This document shows positions 42,289 to 51,958 of a stretch of 64,000 nt of DNA, piece after piece. The notes below the pieces were generated by a model, which did no database searches, had not been told where the DNA came from, and saw only the letters and a program-made list of their open reading frames with translations. Made by a program: the position numbers and the translations under genes. The stretch lies in NCBI RefSeq assembly GCF_000382285.1, contig NZ_KB907926.1:62001-126000 (forward strand), written 5' to 3'. Source of the stretch: Solimonas variicoloris DSM 15731. GTDB taxonomy: Bacteria > Pseudomonadota > Gammaproteobacteria > Nevskiales > Nevskiaceae. Numbering within the stretch: the stretch's first letter is position 1; each line of letters begins with the position of its first letter.

Positions 42289-43324
42289 CGTCCTGTGTTC
42301 CGGCGGTGATACGAAGATGTCGCTCCAGCGCCTGCAGGCGATTCTCGAAGCGGCCGAGGCGCCGCACCCGCGCCACGGTCTTGCGCCACTCGCGCGCGTC
42401 GTCGAGCGGCAGGCCGGAGCCGTACACGCCGCGCTGGCGGATCGAGTTCGTCACCATGGCCCGGCCGAGGACGATCACGTCGTCGGCGATTTCGATGTGG
42501 CCGTTGATGCCCACGGCGCCGCCAATCATACAGCGGCTGCCGACCCGGGTACTGCCGGCGATGCCGGTGTGCGCGGCGATCGCGGTGTGCGCGCCGATGC
42601 GGCAGTTGTGGGCGATCTGGATCAGGTTGTCGAGCCGCACGCCGTTCTCGATCACGGTATCGTCGATCGCGCCGCGGTCGATGCAGGTGTTGGCGCCGAT
42701 CTCGACATCGTCGCCGACGATCAGGCCGCCGAGCTGCGGCACTTCCTCCCAGCCCTTCGGCCCGCGCGCGTTGCCGAAACCGCGCGAGCCGAGCACCGCG
42801 CCCGGATGGACCTGGCAGCGCGCGCCGACGCGCACACGCGGCCCGACCCAGACTCGCGCCACCAGGCGCGTGCCGTCGCCGATCACGGCCTCGCGGCCGA
42901 CGATGCAGCCGGGACCGACGTAGACGCCGGTGCCGAGCCGCGCGCCGGCTTCGATCACCGCGCCGGCGCCGACGTGGCAGCCGTCGCCGAGCACGGCATC
43001 GGCGGCGAGCGCCGCCGCAGCATGCACGCCGGGCTCGAAATCGCGGTCCGGATCGAACAGCGCGGCGATGCGCGCGTAGGCCAGATACGGATCCGGCGCG
43101 ATCAGGCCGGCGGTCGCCAGCGCGTCGGCGTCGCGCGGATGGACGATGACGACGGCCGCCGCGGTCGAGGCCAGCTCGCCGCGCAGCTTGGGATTCGACA
43201 GGAAGCTCAGGCAGCCGGGCTTGCCCGGCGACAGGCCGCAGACGCCGGACACTGCCGTCGCCGGATCGCCGCGCAGCGCCAGGCCGAAGCGCTGCGCCAG
43301 TTCTTCGAGAGTGAATGTGGCCAT
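42263..43324 (-). CDS. lpxD: UDP-3-O-(3-hydroxyacyl)glucosamine N-acyltransferase
   Basis: The product is 353 residues. The uridine-binding N-terminal domain (MATFTLEELAQRFGLALRGD ... GCLSFLSNPK) is followed by hexapeptide repeats (VGPGCIVGREAVIGDGTRLVAR ... GSRGFGNARGPKGWEEVPQLG) and a C-terminal helix. It adds the second hydroxyacyl chain in lipid A synthesis. It lies 131 bp after skp, and that gap contains an elaborate folded element (43358-43450). Confidence 0.97.
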   Translation of the reverse strand: MATFTLEELAQRFGLALRGDPATAVSGVCGLSPGKPGCLSFLSNPKLRGELASTAAAVVIVHPRDADALATAGLIAPDPYLAYARIAALFDPDRDFEPGVHAAAALAADAVLGDGCHVGAGAVIEAGARLGTGVYVGPGCIVGREAVIGDGTRLVARVWVGPRVRVGARCQVHPGAVLGSRGFGNARGPKGWEEVPQLGGLIVGDDVEIGANTCIDRGAIDDTVIENGVRLDNLIQIAHNCRIGAHTAIAAHTGIAGSTRVGSRCMIGGAVGINGHIEIADDVIVLGRAMVTNSIRQRGVYGSGLPLDDAREWRKTVARVRRLGRFENRLQALERHLRITAGTQDDDDNNDIL

Positions 43325-43357
43325 GAGGGAATCGGGCAGTAGGGAGTGCGAAGCTTA

Positions 43358-43450
43358 CGCATCGGTCCGGGGCGCGCAAACGGCGACGGCCTGCGCAAGG
43401 CAGGCCGTCGCGGAACCGCCACGGACCGGCGCCGCGCGGGCGCCGATGCG
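43358..43450. ncRNA. Candidate structured element between skp and lpxD (three-way junction)
   Basis: The outer stem CGCATC/GATGCG (43358-43363 with 43445-43450) runs directly into GGTCCG/CGGACC (43364-43369 with 43422-43427), which encloses a 12-bp perfect hairpin GCGACGGCCTGC/GCAGGCCGTCGC (43383-43411). A second hairpin GGCGCC-GCGCG-GGCGCC (43428-43444) fills the remaining arm with no unpaired base at the junction. The fold is symmetric in strand; the skp-lpxD transcript would carry it on the minus strand, starting 5 nt after the skp stop. No T-tract follows, so a processing, attenuation or regulatory role is possible. Confidence 0.5.
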
Positions 43451-43455
43451 AAAAC

Positions 43456-43968
43456 TTACTTGCCGGCGGCCGGAGCGGCCTGCAGGCGCTTGAGCACGTC
43501 GTCGGTGACATCGACGTCCGGCTTGGCGTAGACCGGGTTCTCGACGATCAGGTCGAGGTTCTTCTCGCGCGCGACGGCGTCGATCACGTTCTTCACCTGC
43601 CCCATCGCCTTGGCGAACGATTCCTGGCGCGCCTTGTTGAAGTCGTCCTGCAGCTGACGGCCCTTCGACTCGAGGTCGATGCGGCGCGTCGTCAGGTCCT
43701 TCTCCTTCTTGGCGCGATCGGCCGGCGCCAGCAGATCGGCTTCCTTCTGGAACGCGCGGCCGTCGTCCTGCAGCTTCTTGGCCTCGGCCTCGAGATCGTT
43801 CTGGCGGCGCTCGAACTGCCCCTTGAGCTGGTCCTGCATGGCCTTGAACTGCGGCGCCTTCTCGGCGAGCTCCGCCGAACGCACCGAACCGACCTTGATG
43901 TCGGCCAGCGCCGGCAGGGCGGTGACGGCGAGCACAACGCCGGTGACGGCGATCAACTTGCGAATCAT
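43456..43968 (-). CDS. skp: Periplasmic chaperone Skp (OmpH family)
   Basis: The product is 170 residues. A signal peptide (MIRKLIAVTGVVLAVTALPALA) is followed by KVGSVRSAELAEKAPQFK and a long charged coiled coil (ERRQNDLEAEAKKLQDDGRA ... KEKDLTTRRIDLESKGRQLQ), the tentacles of the trimeric jellyfish fold. It keeps unfolded outer-membrane proteins soluble on the way to BamA. It is directly downstream of bamA (68 bp), the conserved bamA-skp-lpxD arrangement. Confidence 0.95.
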   Translation of the reverse strand: MIRKLIAVTGVVLAVTALPALADIKVGSVRSAELAEKAPQFKAMQDQLKGQFERRQNDLEAEAKKLQDDGRAFQKEADLLAPADRAKKEKDLTTRRIDLESKGRQLQDDFNKARQESFAKAMGQVKNVIDAVAREKNLDLIVENPVYAKPDVDVTDDVLKRLQAAPAAGK

Positions 43969-44036
43969 GTCTTTCTCTCGTGTCTGTGTTGCAGCGGTGA
44001 AACGGGAAATGGCGGAATCCGGGGGAACGGCAACCG

Positions 44037-46337
44037 TCAGAAGCCTGAACCGAACGTGATCTGGAAGCGATCCTGATCATCACCCGGTTTCGGATTCAGC
44101 GGGAACGCGTAGCTCAGATCGAGCAGGCCGAGGAACGGCGTGAACCAGGAGAACGCGATACCCGCCGACTGGCGCAGATCGCTGATCGCGAAGTCGCCCG
44201 GCTCCTGGAACACGTTGCCGACGTCCCAGAACGCTTCCAGACGCGTCGACTTGCCGTCGCTCTCGACCGGCAGCGGGATGATCAGATTGGTCTGCGCCGT
44301 GGTGCGCAGCTTGCCGCCGAACGGGTTGTTGTACGGATTGTCGCGCGGGCCGAGCGAACCATCCTTGTAGCCGCGCACCGTACGCGGACCGCCGGCGAAG
44401 AAGTTCTCCCACGGCGGCACGTCAGAGCTGCCGTACGAATCGACGAGGCCGACCGAGCCGTTGATCTCGGCGGTGAACTTCCAGAACAGCGGGATGTACT
44501 GCTGCGCGCGATAGCTGAGGTTGTAGTACTCGAGATCGCCGCCGGGCAGCGCGAGGTCCATGGTCAGCGCATGCAGCGCGCCGCGCGTCGCGAAGAACGT
44601 GCGGTTGCGCGAGTCGTAGCTGATGCCGGTGCGCGCCTGGTAGATGAAGAACTGCGTGCCGTTGTTGATGACGAACTTGAGAATCTGGTCCGAGCTCGAA
44701 GTCGGGAACGTCTGCACGGCGACGTCCTCGACGCCGAGGCCGGCGCGCAGCGTGATGAACTCCGACAGCGGAATGCCGTAGGTCAGGTTGGCGCCGACCG
44801 TGTTGGTATTGAAGCCAGACGAGTAGCGGATCACCGACTCCGACTTGCGGTAGTAGGCGGAGATCGACTGGCTGATGCCGTCCTCAGTGAAGTACGGATC
44901 GGTCCACGACAGGCTGATCGCCTGCGAGATCGCGTTGTTCTGCGCCTGCAGGTCGATGCGGTTGCCGGTGCCGAGGAAGTTGGTGTGCGTCACCTGGCCG
45001 GTGATCAGGAAGCCCTGCGAGCCCGAATAGCCGACGCCGAACTGCACCGAGCCCGGCGGACGCTCCTTGACCTTGAAGCTGACGTCGACGAGGTCGTCGC
45101 TGCCCGGCACCGGTTTGGTGTCGACCTCGGCCTCCTCGATGAACGGCAGGCGCGCGAGGCGCACGCGCGAACGCTCGACCGAGGACTTCGAGAACGGCGC
45201 CGCTTCGAGCTGGCGCATCTCGCGACGCAGCGTTTCGTCGTTGGTGCCGGAATTGCCGACGAAGCTGATGCGGCGCACGTAGGCGCGCTTGCCCGGATCG
45301 ACGACGTAGTTGAGCGAGACTTCCTTCTTCTCCTCGTCGACTTCCGGCACCGGCGTGACCTTGGCGAAGGCGTAGCCGATATCCGACAGCGCCGCTTCGA
45401 TGCGGTCCGACGAGTCGGTCGCCTGCTTGCGCGAGAAGGTCTCGCCGGACTGCGTCGTCGTCAGCGCCTCGAGGTAGCGCTCGTTGAGGATGGTATTGCC
45501 CGAATAGCGGCTGTCCTTGACCTTGTAGACTTCGCCTTCGGTGACGTTGATGGTGATGTAGATCGCCTTCTTGTCCGGCGTCAGCGCGACCTGCACCGAA
45601 TCGACCGAGAACTTCAGGTATCCGCGGTCCTGGTAATAGGACTGCAGCTTCTCGAGGTCGCCGGACAGCGACTGCTTCGAATAGCGGTCGTTCTTCTGGA
45701 ACGGCATCCAGTTGGTGGTCTTCAGGTCGAACTGCTTGAGCAGCTCCTCCGTCGGAAACACATGATTGCCGATGATGTTGATGTCGGTGATCTTGGTGAC
45801 CGAACCCTCGGTGACCTTGATGTTCAGCGACACGCGATTGTTCGGCTCTTCGCTGACCTTGGTCTCGATGCCGACGTCGTAGTAGCCGTTGGCGTAGTAC
45901 TGGCGGCGCAGCTCCTGCTCGACCTGGTCGAGCAGATCGCGGCGGAACAGTTCGCCGTCGGCGAGGCCGAGGTCCTTCAGCGATTTCTTCAGCTCGTCGC
46001 CGCCGATCTTCTCGTTGCCCTCGATCTTGAAGGTCGAGATCGCCGGACGCTCCTGGAGCTTGACGACCAGCGCGTTGCCGTCGCGTTCGAGCTGCACGTC
46101 CTGGAACAGGCCGGAGCCGTACAGGGCGCGGATCGCCTGCCGCGACGTCGAATTGTTCAGTTCGTCGCCGGCCGACAGCGGCAGATAGGTAAGCACCGTG
46201 CCGATCTCGAGGCGCTGCAGGCCCTCGGCGCGGATCTCGGAAATCTTGAAGGGCTCGAAGGCGTGGGCCCGCGCGGTCAGCGCCAATGCCGCCAGAGCCG
46301 TCGCGATGGCCGTCTTGGAAGTCTTGAGTCTTTTCAC
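44037..46337 (-). CDS. bamA: Outer-membrane protein assembly factor BamA
   Basis: The product is 766 residues from a GTG at 46337. A signal peptide (ALAALALTARAHA) precedes five POTRA domains (about 25-420), beginning KISEIRAEGLQRLEIGTVL. A 16-strand beta-barrel follows, with the lid motif GPRTVRGYKDGSLGPRD and a C-terminal beta-signal ending in Phe (QITFGSGF). It is the core of the BAM complex that inserts beta-barrels. It lies 20 bp after rseP and 68 bp before skp. Confidence 0.96.
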   Translation of the reverse strand: MKRLKTSKTAIATALAALALTARAHAFEPFKISEIRAEGLQRLEIGTVLTYLPLSAGDELNNSTSRQAIRALYGSGLFQDVQLERDGNALVVKLQERPAISTFKIEGNEKIGGDELKKSLKDLGLADGELFRRDLLDQVEQELRRQYYANGYYDVGIETKVSEEPNNRVSLNIKVTEGSVTKITDINIIGNHVFPTEELLKQFDLKTTNWMPFQKNDRYSKQSLSGDLEKLQSYYQDRGYLKFSVDSVQVALTPDKKAIYITINVTEGEVYKVKDSRYSGNTILNERYLEALTTTQSGETFSRKQATDSSDRIEAALSDIGYAFAKVTPVPEVDEEKKEVSLNYVVDPGKRAYVRRISFVGNSGTNDETLRREMRQLEAAPFSKSSVERSRVRLARLPFIEEAEVDTKPVPGSDDLVDVSFKVKERPPGSVQFGVGYSGSQGFLITGQVTHTNFLGTGNRIDLQAQNNAISQAISLSWTDPYFTEDGISQSISAYYRKSESVIRYSSGFNTNTVGANLTYGIPLSEFITLRAGLGVEDVAVQTFPTSSSDQILKFVINNGTQFFIYQARTGISYDSRNRTFFATRGALHALTMDLALPGGDLEYYNLSYRAQQYIPLFWKFTAEINGSVGLVDSYGSSDVPPWENFFAGGPRTVRGYKDGSLGPRDNPYNNPFGGKLRTTAQTNLIIPLPVESDGKSTRLEAFWDVGNVFQEPGDFAISDLRQSAGIAFSWFTPFLGLLDLSYAFPLNPKPGDDQDRFQITFGSGF

Positions 46338-46357
46338 CGGCTCTATTTCTTTTCTGG

Positions 46358-47713
46358 TCAGTTCAGCAGGCGCACGATGTCGTTGTAAAACGCGAGTCCC
46401 ATCAGCAGGGCCAGCAAGCTCAGGCCGATGCGCTGTCCCGCTTCCTGCGCTCGCTCGGAAAGCGGCGAACCTTTCAGAGCCTCCACGCCGTAGTACAGCA
46501 GATGGCCGCCGTCGAGCACCGGCACCGGCAGCAGATTGAGCACGCCGAGACTGACACTGACCACCGCCATGAAGCTCAGGAACGCGATCCACCCGACCTG
46601 CGCCGAGTAGCCCGCGACCTGTGCAATCTGGATCGGCCCGCTGACGTTCTTGACCGAGATATCTCCGGTCACCATGCGCCACAACATGCGCACGGTCAGC
46701 ACCGACATCCGCCAAGTCTCGGATGCGGCTCGCGGAATCGCCTCGAGCGGCCCGGACTGGCTGACGGCGCGCAAATCCTGCCACAAGTCCCCGGGGTTCG
46801 CCACGCTGGCGCCGAAGCGTCCGATCGTCTGGCCGGCCTCGTCGACGCGCGCCAGGATCACGGTCGCCTCGCGCTCCTCGCCGGCGCGGCGCAGCCGGAC
46901 CTTGACCACTTCGCCGGGGTGCGCGCGCACCCAGGTCGCCCACTGCTGCCAGGAATCGACCGGCGTGTCGTTGTAGCGCAGCAGCTCGTCGCCGGGCTCG
47001 AAGCCGGCGGCCGCGGCGGCGCTGCCGGCCTGCACGGTATCGAGGATCGGCGGCAGCTTCGGCTGGTACGGGTGCAGACCGAGATCCTCGAACAGGAACT
47101 CGGGGTCGACGCGCACGCCGGACAGCGGCAGCACGACCGAACGCAGCGTGCCGTCGGCGGACTTCACGGTCAGCGGCAGCTCGCCCTTGTCGAGCGCGCG
47201 CTCGATGATCTCGGGACGCAGTTCGTTCCAGGTCGGCACCGGCTCGCCGGCAACCATCGTCACCTCGTCGCCGGCAGCCAGGTGCGCCTGCGCGGCGACC
47301 GAGTCGGCCGGCGGATCGGCGATCAGCGGCTTCATGCCTTCGACGCCGATCACGAACACGCACCAGTACAGCAGCACGGCCAGCGCGAAATTGAACAGCG
47401 GGCCGGCGGCGACGATCGCCATGCGCTTGCCGACCGACGCCTGGGTGAAGGCATACGACCGTTCGGCGGGCGCGACGATGCCCTCGCGCTCGTCGAGCAT
47501 CTTGACGTAGCCGCCGAGCGGCACCGCCGACAGCACCCACTCGACGCCGTCCTTGGCGCGATGCGTCCACAGCGGCCGACCGAAGCCGATCGAGAAGCGC
47601 AGCACCTTCACGCCGCAGCGGCGCGCGACCCAGTAGTGGCCGAACTCGTGGAAAGCGACGAGCACGCCGATCGTGACGATGAAACCGCCGACCGACCACA
47701 GAAAATCAAGCAC
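46358..47713 (-). CDS. rseP: Site-2 intramembrane metalloprotease RseP
   Basis: The product is 451 residues from a GTG at 47713. A consensus AGGAGG (47720-47725) sits 6 nt before this codon and fixes the start. The zinc motif HEFGH (22-26) lies in the first helix, followed by two PDZ regions and the C-terminal [15 protein letters not shown] with the third metal ligand. RseP cuts anti-sigma factor RseA after DegS in the envelope-stress response and clears signal peptides. The start overlaps the dxr stop by 8 bp. Confidence 0.95.
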   Translation of the reverse strand: MLDFLWSVGGFIVTIGVLVAFHEFGHYWVARRCGVKVLRFSIGFGRPLWTHRAKDGVEWVLSAVPLGGYVKMLDEREGIVAPAERSYAFTQASVGKRMAIVAAGPLFNFALAVLLYWCVFVIGVEGMKPLIADPPADSVAAQAHLAAGDEVTMVAGEPVPTWNELRPEIIERALDKGELPLTVKSADGTLRSVVLPLSGVRVDPEFLFEDLGLHPYQPKLPPILDTVQAGSAAAAAGFEPGDELLRYNDTPVDSWQQWATWVRAHPGEVVKVRLRRAGEEREATVILARVDEAGQTIGRFGASVANPGDLWQDLRAVSQSGPLEAIPRAASETWRMSVLTVRMLWRMVTGDISVKNVSGPIQIAQVAGYSAQVGWIAFLSFMAVVSVSLGVLNLLPVPVLDGGHLLYYGVEALKGSPLSERAQEAGQRIGLSLLALLMGLAFYNDIVRLLN

Positions 47714-48890
47714 CGACCGCCTCCTGCGCCGCGGCGCGCGCCCAGGCATCGACTGCGAGAATCGCGTCGAGGTCCTCGGCCGGCGACGCGGTGCATCGCG
47801 CGGCAGCCGCCAGCGTTCTGTCTATCACTTCGGTGATCCCCGGGTACGAAAGACGCCCTTCCAGAAACGCTTGGACAGCGACTTCATTGGCCGCGTTCAA
47901 TACATTCGGCGCGTCGCCGCCGGCGCGCAGCGCTGCACGCGCCAGGCCCAGGCACGGGAAGCGCTGCAAGTCGGCCGCCTCGAAACGGAAGCGTCCGAGC
48001 GCTGCAAGATCCAGGCCGCCGACACCGGACTCCCAGCGCTCCGGCCACGCCAGCGCGTGCGCGATCGGCACGCGCATGTCGGCATGGCCGAGCTGCGCCA
48101 GCATCGAACCGTCGACGTACTCGACCAGCGAGTGGATCGCGCTTTCCGGGTGGATGACCACGTCGAGCTGCGCATCGGGCAGATCGTAGAGCACGGACGC
48201 CTCGATCAGCTCCAGGCCCTTGTTCATCATCGTCGCCGAGTCGACCGAGATCTTCGGCCCCATCACCCAGTTCGGATGGCGCACCGCCTGCTGCGGCGTG
48301 ACCGCCGCCAGCGCTTCGAGCGGCGTCTCGCGGAACGGCCCGCCCGAAGCGGTCAGGATCAGCCGCCGCACGTGCGCCGGCGCGCGTCCGCAGCGGCTGT
48401 CCGGCGGCAGGCACTGGAAGATCGCGTTGTGCTCGGAGTCGATCGGGATCAGCGTCGCGCCGGCCGCCTCGGCCTCGCGCATCAGCAGCCGGCCGGCCAT
48501 CACCAGCGGCTCCTTGTTGGCGATCAGCACGCGCTTGCCGGCGCGCACCGCGGCCAGCGTCGGCAGCAGGCCGACGGCGCCGACGATCGCCGACATCACC
48601 TGATCGGCCTCGGCGTCGGCGGCGATCGTGGCGAGCGCGGCGGCGCCGCCGTGCACCACGGTCGGCACGCCGGCAGCGGCGAGCCGCGCGCGCAGCGCCT
48701 CGGCCGACGCGACGTCCGCCATCACCGCGTGACGCGGACGGAACTCGAGACACAGCGCGGCCAGCGCCTCGACGTCGCGATTCGCGCTCAGCGCGTAGGC
48801 CTGCAGGCGCTGCGGGTGGCGGCGCACCAGATCGAGCGTGTTGCGGCCGATCGTGCCGGTGGCACCGAGGATGACGAGTTTCTGGATCAC
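47706..48890 (-). CDS. dxr: 1-deoxy-D-xylulose 5-phosphate reductoisomerase
   Basis: The product is 394 residues from a GTG at 48890 ([20 protein letters not shown]). It has the NADPH loop [19 protein letters not shown], metal/substrate motifs [13 protein letters not shown] and [15 protein letters not shown], and [19 protein letters not shown]. It makes MEP, the second step of the isoprenoid pathway that IspD and IspF continue elsewhere in this window. It is 14 bp after cdsA. Confidence 0.96.
   Translation of the reverse strand: MIQKLVILGATGTIGRNTLDLVRRHPQRLQAYALSANRDVEALAALCLEFRPRHAVMADVASAEALRARLAAAGVPTVVHGGAAALATIAADAEADQVMSAIVGAVGLLPTLAAVRAGKRVLIANKEPLVMAGRLLMREAEAAGATLIPIDSEHNAIFQCLPPDSRCGRAPAHVRRLILTASGGPFRETPLEALAAVTPQQAVRHPNWVMGPKISVDSATMMNKGLELIEASVLYDLPDAQLDVVIHPESAIHSLVEYVDGSMLAQLGHADMRVPIAHALAWPERWESGVGGLDLAALGRFRFEAADLQRFPCLGLARAALRAGGDAPNVLNAANEVAVQAFLEGRLSYPGITEVIDRTLAAAARCTASPAEDLDAILAVDAWARAAAQEAVGA
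47720..47725 (-). promoter_or_regulatory. Consensus Shine-Dalgarno that fixes the rseP GTG start
   Basis: AGGAGG on the minus strand ends 6 nt before the GTG at 47713. It lies inside the dxr coding sequence, so rseP initiates within the end of dxr. Confidence 0.8.
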
Positions 48891-48904
48891 GGCGGCGTCG
48901 CGCC

Positions 48905-49738
48905 TCAGGCCAGACCGCAGAGGCGCAGACCGAGCACCATGGTTGGCAGCGCGGCAACGATGCTGTCGACGCGATCGAGGATGCCGCCGTGGCCCGGCAG
49001 GATGTGCCCGCTGTCCTTGAGGCCGACGCTGCGCTTGAACATCGATTCGGTCAGGTCGCCGACGATCGAGACCACGGCAACGAGCAGCGACAGGCCGACC
49101 AGCGCCGCGATCGCGCCCGGCTCGCGCAGGCCGAACACCCAGCTGCCGGCCGCCAGCGCCCAGACCGCGCACAGCGCCAGGCCGCCGAGCGCGCCTTCGA
49201 CAGTCTTGCCCGGCGAGATCGCCGGCGCCAGCTTGCGCCGGCCGAAGCGGCGGCCAGCGAAATACGCGCCGGTGTCGGCGGCAAAAACCAGGAACAGCAC
49301 GAACAGCAGTTTTAGCGGCCCGTTGGCCAGACCGTGCAGCGCCGCGACCGAGATCAGGCTGCTGGCGATCATCAGCAGTCCGCCGGCCATCATCCACGGC
49401 GTGGCGATGCGGCCGCCGTCGGCGCCGCCGTGCGCGTAGGCACGCAGACGCAAGGGCAGCAGGAACCAGACCAGCACCACCGGCGCCAGCGCGTAGCCCA
49501 GCCACGGCCCGTTGACCGGGCTGTACCAGGTCGCGGCGAGCAGCGCGGCGGTCGCTGCCAGGTAGGCCAGGCGTTGCGGCGTGCGGCCGGCCCAGCCCAT
49601 GAACGCGGTCCATTCCCAGGCCATGATCAGGCCGACACCGCCGAGCACCAGGAACAGCCACGGCGTCGGCGCGAACCAGACCAGGGCCAGCAGCAACGGC
49701 AGCAGGACCAGCGCCGTGAGGACACGTTGCATCAGCAT
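48905..49738 (-). CDS. cdsA: Phosphatidate cytidylyltransferase
   Basis: The product is 277 residues from the ATG at 49738; the ATG at 49732 is an alternative. It is highly hydrophobic, with about eight helices and the CDP-diglyceride synthetase signature [20 protein letters not shown] followed by [17 protein letters not shown] is also conserved. It converts phosphatidic acid and CTP to CDP-diacylglycerol for all phospholipids. It is located between uppS (19 bp) and dxr (14 bp). Confidence 0.95.
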   Translation of the reverse strand: MLMQRVLTALVLLPLLLALVWFAPTPWLFLVLGGVGLIMAWEWTAFMGWAGRTPQRLAYLAATAALLAATWYSPVNGPWLGYALAPVVLVWFLLPLRLRAYAHGGADGGRIATPWMMAGGLLMIASSLISVAALHGLANGPLKLLFVLFLVFAADTGAYFAGRRFGRRKLAPAISPGKTVEGALGGLALCAVWALAAGSWVFGLREPGAIAALVGLSLLVAVVSIVGDLTESMFKRSVGLKDSGHILPGHGGILDRVDSIVAALPTMVLGLRLCGLA

Positions 49739-49757
49739 GTCGGCATTCTCGTCGGCG

Positions 49758-50486
49758 CTAGGCCTGGGCTTGAGGGACACCGCCGAAACGGCGTTCGCGG
49801 CCAGCGTACCAGCGCAGGGCATCATCCAACAGCGGCGCGTCGGCATCCGGCCACAGGACGTCGGTGAAGTACAGCTCGCTGTAGGCCAGCTGCCAGAGCA
49901 TGAAATTGCTGATCCGGCATTCGCCGCCGGTGCGGATCAGCAGCTCGGGCGCCGGCCACTCGGCGGTGACCAGCTCGGCCTCGAGCGCATCGTGCGTGAT
50001 CGCCTCGCCGCGCGCGGCAACGCGCTGCGCCGCCTGCACGATGTCCCACTGGCCGCCGTAACCGACCGCGACGACCAGCGTCATGGCCGGATTGCGCGCG
50101 GTCAGCTGCTCGGCCTCGGCGATGCGGGCGCGCAGCGCCGCACTGAAGCCGGAGTGCTCGCCGATCACGCGCAGGCGGATGCCGTTGGCCTGCAGATCCG
50201 GCAGCTCGCGCTCGAGCACCGTCATCAGCAGCTCCATCAGCAGGCGCACCTCGAGCGGCGGACGCTTCCAGTTCTCCTGCGAGAACGCGAACAGCGTCAG
50301 CACCTCGATGCCGCGATCGCGCGCGGCGCCGACGATCCTGCGCACCGCCTTGACGCCGGCCTGATGGCCGAATGGCCGCGGCTGGCCACGGGCCTGCGCC
50401 CAGCGGCCGTTGCCGTCCATGATGATCGCGACGTGGCGCGGCAGGCCGGGCGTTGCCGGGCCGGACTTCGGGGAAACGCGCGTCAT
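49758..50486 (-). CDS. uppS: Undecaprenyl diphosphate synthase (cis-prenyltransferase)
   Basis: The product is 242 residues from the ATG at 50486. It has HVAIIMDGNGRWAQARG (catalytic Asp and Arg loop), GHQAGVKAVRRIVGAA, LFAFSQENWKRP and LLIRTGGECRISNFMLWQ, all diagnostic. It extends farnesyl-PP with isopentenyl-PP to the C55 carrier used for peptidoglycan and O-antigen. It starts 22 bp after frr. Confidence 0.96.
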   Translation of the reverse strand: MTRVSPKSGPATPGLPRHVAIIMDGNGRWAQARGQPRPFGHQAGVKAVRRIVGAARDRGIEVLTLFAFSQENWKRPPLEVRLLMELLMTVLERELPDLQANGIRLRVIGEHSGFSAALRARIAEAEQLTARNPAMTLVVAVGYGGQWDIVQAAQRVAARGEAITHDALEAELVTAEWPAPELLIRTGGECRISNFMLWQLAYSELYFTDVLWPDADAPLLDDALRWYAGRERRFGGVPQAQA

Positions 50487-50508
50487 GGCGCTGACTGCGG
50501 CCGGCACC

Positions 50509-51066
50509 TCACATCGACAGCAGTTCTTTTTCCTTGGCGGCGGCCAGCTCGTCGACCTTGGCGACGTACTGGTCGGTCAGCTTCTGCACGTCGGTCTCGC
50601 CGCGCTTCTCGTCGTCGGTCGAGATCTGCTTGTTCTTGACCAGATCCTTGACCGCCTGGTTGGCGTCGCGGCGCACGGCGCGGATCGCCACCTTGGCGTT
50701 CTCGGCCTCGCTCTTGACGACTTTGGCCAGATCCTTGCGGCGCTGCTCGGTGAGCGGCGGGATGATGATGCGGATGGTCTGGCCGGCGGTGTTCGGCGTC
50801 AGGCCCAGATCGGAGGTCATGATCGCCTTCTCGATGACGCTGACCAGGCCCTTTTCCCAGGCCTGGATGACGATCGTGCGGGCGTCCTCGACGGTGATCT
50901 GCGCGGCCTGCGACAGCGGCACTTCGGAGCCGTAGTAGTCGACGCGGATGTGGTCGAGCAGCGCCGCATTGGCGCGGCCGGTGCGCAGCTTGGCCAGCTC
51001 GTTCTTCAGGGCGTCGACGCACTTGGTCATGCGCTTGGTCGCGTCGTTCTTGATGTCGTTCAGCAT
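50509..51066 (-). CDS. frr: Ribosome recycling factor
   Basis: The product is 185 residues, exactly the usual length. It begins MLNDIKNDATKRMTKCVDAL and contains LRTGRANAALLDHIRVDYYG and the C-terminal KELLSM. With EF-G it splits post-termination ribosomes. It follows pyrH by 47 bp in the conserved pyrH-frr pair. Confidence 0.97.
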   Translation of the reverse strand: MLNDIKNDATKRMTKCVDALKNELAKLRTGRANAALLDHIRVDYYGSEVPLSQAAQITVEDARTIVIQAWEKGLVSVIEKAIMTSDLGLTPNTAGQTIRIIIPPLTEQRRKDLAKVVKSEAENAKVAIRAVRRDANQAVKDLVKNKQISTDDEKRGETDVQKLTDQYVAKVDELAAAKEKELLSM

Positions 51067-51113
51067 CTGCAGACTCCGAAAAGCAGCTTACGGCCTGGGT
51101 TCTTGGTGTTTCT

Positions 51114-51839
51114 TCAACGATTGACGCGCGTGCCGATCGTCATGTCGCCGGTGATGATCTTCAGCAGCGCGCCGGGGCGATCCATGTCGTAGACGCGGAG
51201 CTTCATGCCGTGGTCGCGGCACAGCACCATCGCCGTCTGGTCCATCACGCCGAGCCGCTTGTGCAGGGCCTCGTCGTAGGTCAGCTCGTCGTAGCGCTTG
51301 GCGTCCGGATCCTTCTTCGGATCGGCGGTGTAGATGCCGTCGACGGTCGTCGCCTTCAGCATCAGGTCGGCTTCGATCTCGATCGCGCGCAGCGCGGCGG
51401 CCGAGTCGGTCGTGAAGAACGGGTTGCCGGTGCCGGCCGCGAAGACCACGACGCGGCCCTTTTCGAGGTGGCGGTCGGCCTTGCGGCGGATGAAGTCCTC
51501 GCAGACCTCGTTGATGCGGATCGCCGACTGCACGCGCGCCTGCATGCCGCCGACGCGTTCGATCGCGTCCTGCAGCGCCAGCGCGTTGATGACGGTCGCC
51601 AGCATGCCCATCTGGTCGCCGGTGACGCGGTCCATGCCGGCGCGCGCCAGGCGCTCGCCGCGATAGATGTTGCCGCCGCCGACCACCAGCGCGACCTGCA
51701 CGCCGATATCGACGACCGCCTTGATCTCGTGCGCCAGGAAAGCCGTGACCTCCGGCGAGATGCCGAACTGCTGGTCACCCAACAGCGCTTCACCGGACAG
51801 CTTGAGGAGGATTCTCTGGTAAGCGGGCTGCGTGCTCAT
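51114..51839 (-). CDS. pyrH: UMP kinase
   Basis: The product is 241 residues. It belongs to the amino-acid kinase fold, with [59 protein letters not shown] and [18 protein letters not shown], as in bacterial hexameric UMP kinases. It phosphorylates UMP to UDP and is typically activated by GTP and inhibited by UTP. It is separated from tsf by an intrinsic terminator (51896-51920), so it likely has its own promoter in that gap. Confidence 0.97.
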   Translation of the reverse strand: MSTQPAYQRILLKLSGEALLGDQQFGISPEVTAFLAHEIKAVVDIGVQVALVVGGGNIYRGERLARAGMDRVTGDQMGMLATVINALALQDAIERVGGMQARVQSAIRINEVCEDFIRRKADRHLEKGRVVVFAAGTGNPFFTTDSAAALRAIEIEADLMLKATTVDGIYTADPKKDPDAKRYDELTYDEALHKRLGVMDQTAMVLCRDHGMKLRVYDMDRPGALLKIITGDMTIGTRVNR

Positions 51840-51895
51840 GGCGGGCTACTTGGCGGTCGTGGAACGGGCGGCGTCGCACCGCCCGCATGGTACTT

Positions 51896-51920
51896 AAAAA
51901 GAGGCCCCGTTTCCGGGGCC
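51896..51920 (-). terminator. Rho-independent terminator of rpsB-tsf
   Basis: On the minus strand GGCCCCG-GAAA-CGGGGCC is followed by TCTTTTT. It lies 38 bp after the tsf stop and 56 bp before the pyrH start. Confidence 0.88.
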
Positions 51921-51958
51921 CCTTGGGTGACAGCGCGTCGCGCGGATCTTAGCGCGGA

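Noticed and set aside
46502-47836. A 444-codon plus-strand frame opposite rseP
   Set aside because: Antisense to rseP, with compositionally biased translation and no motif.
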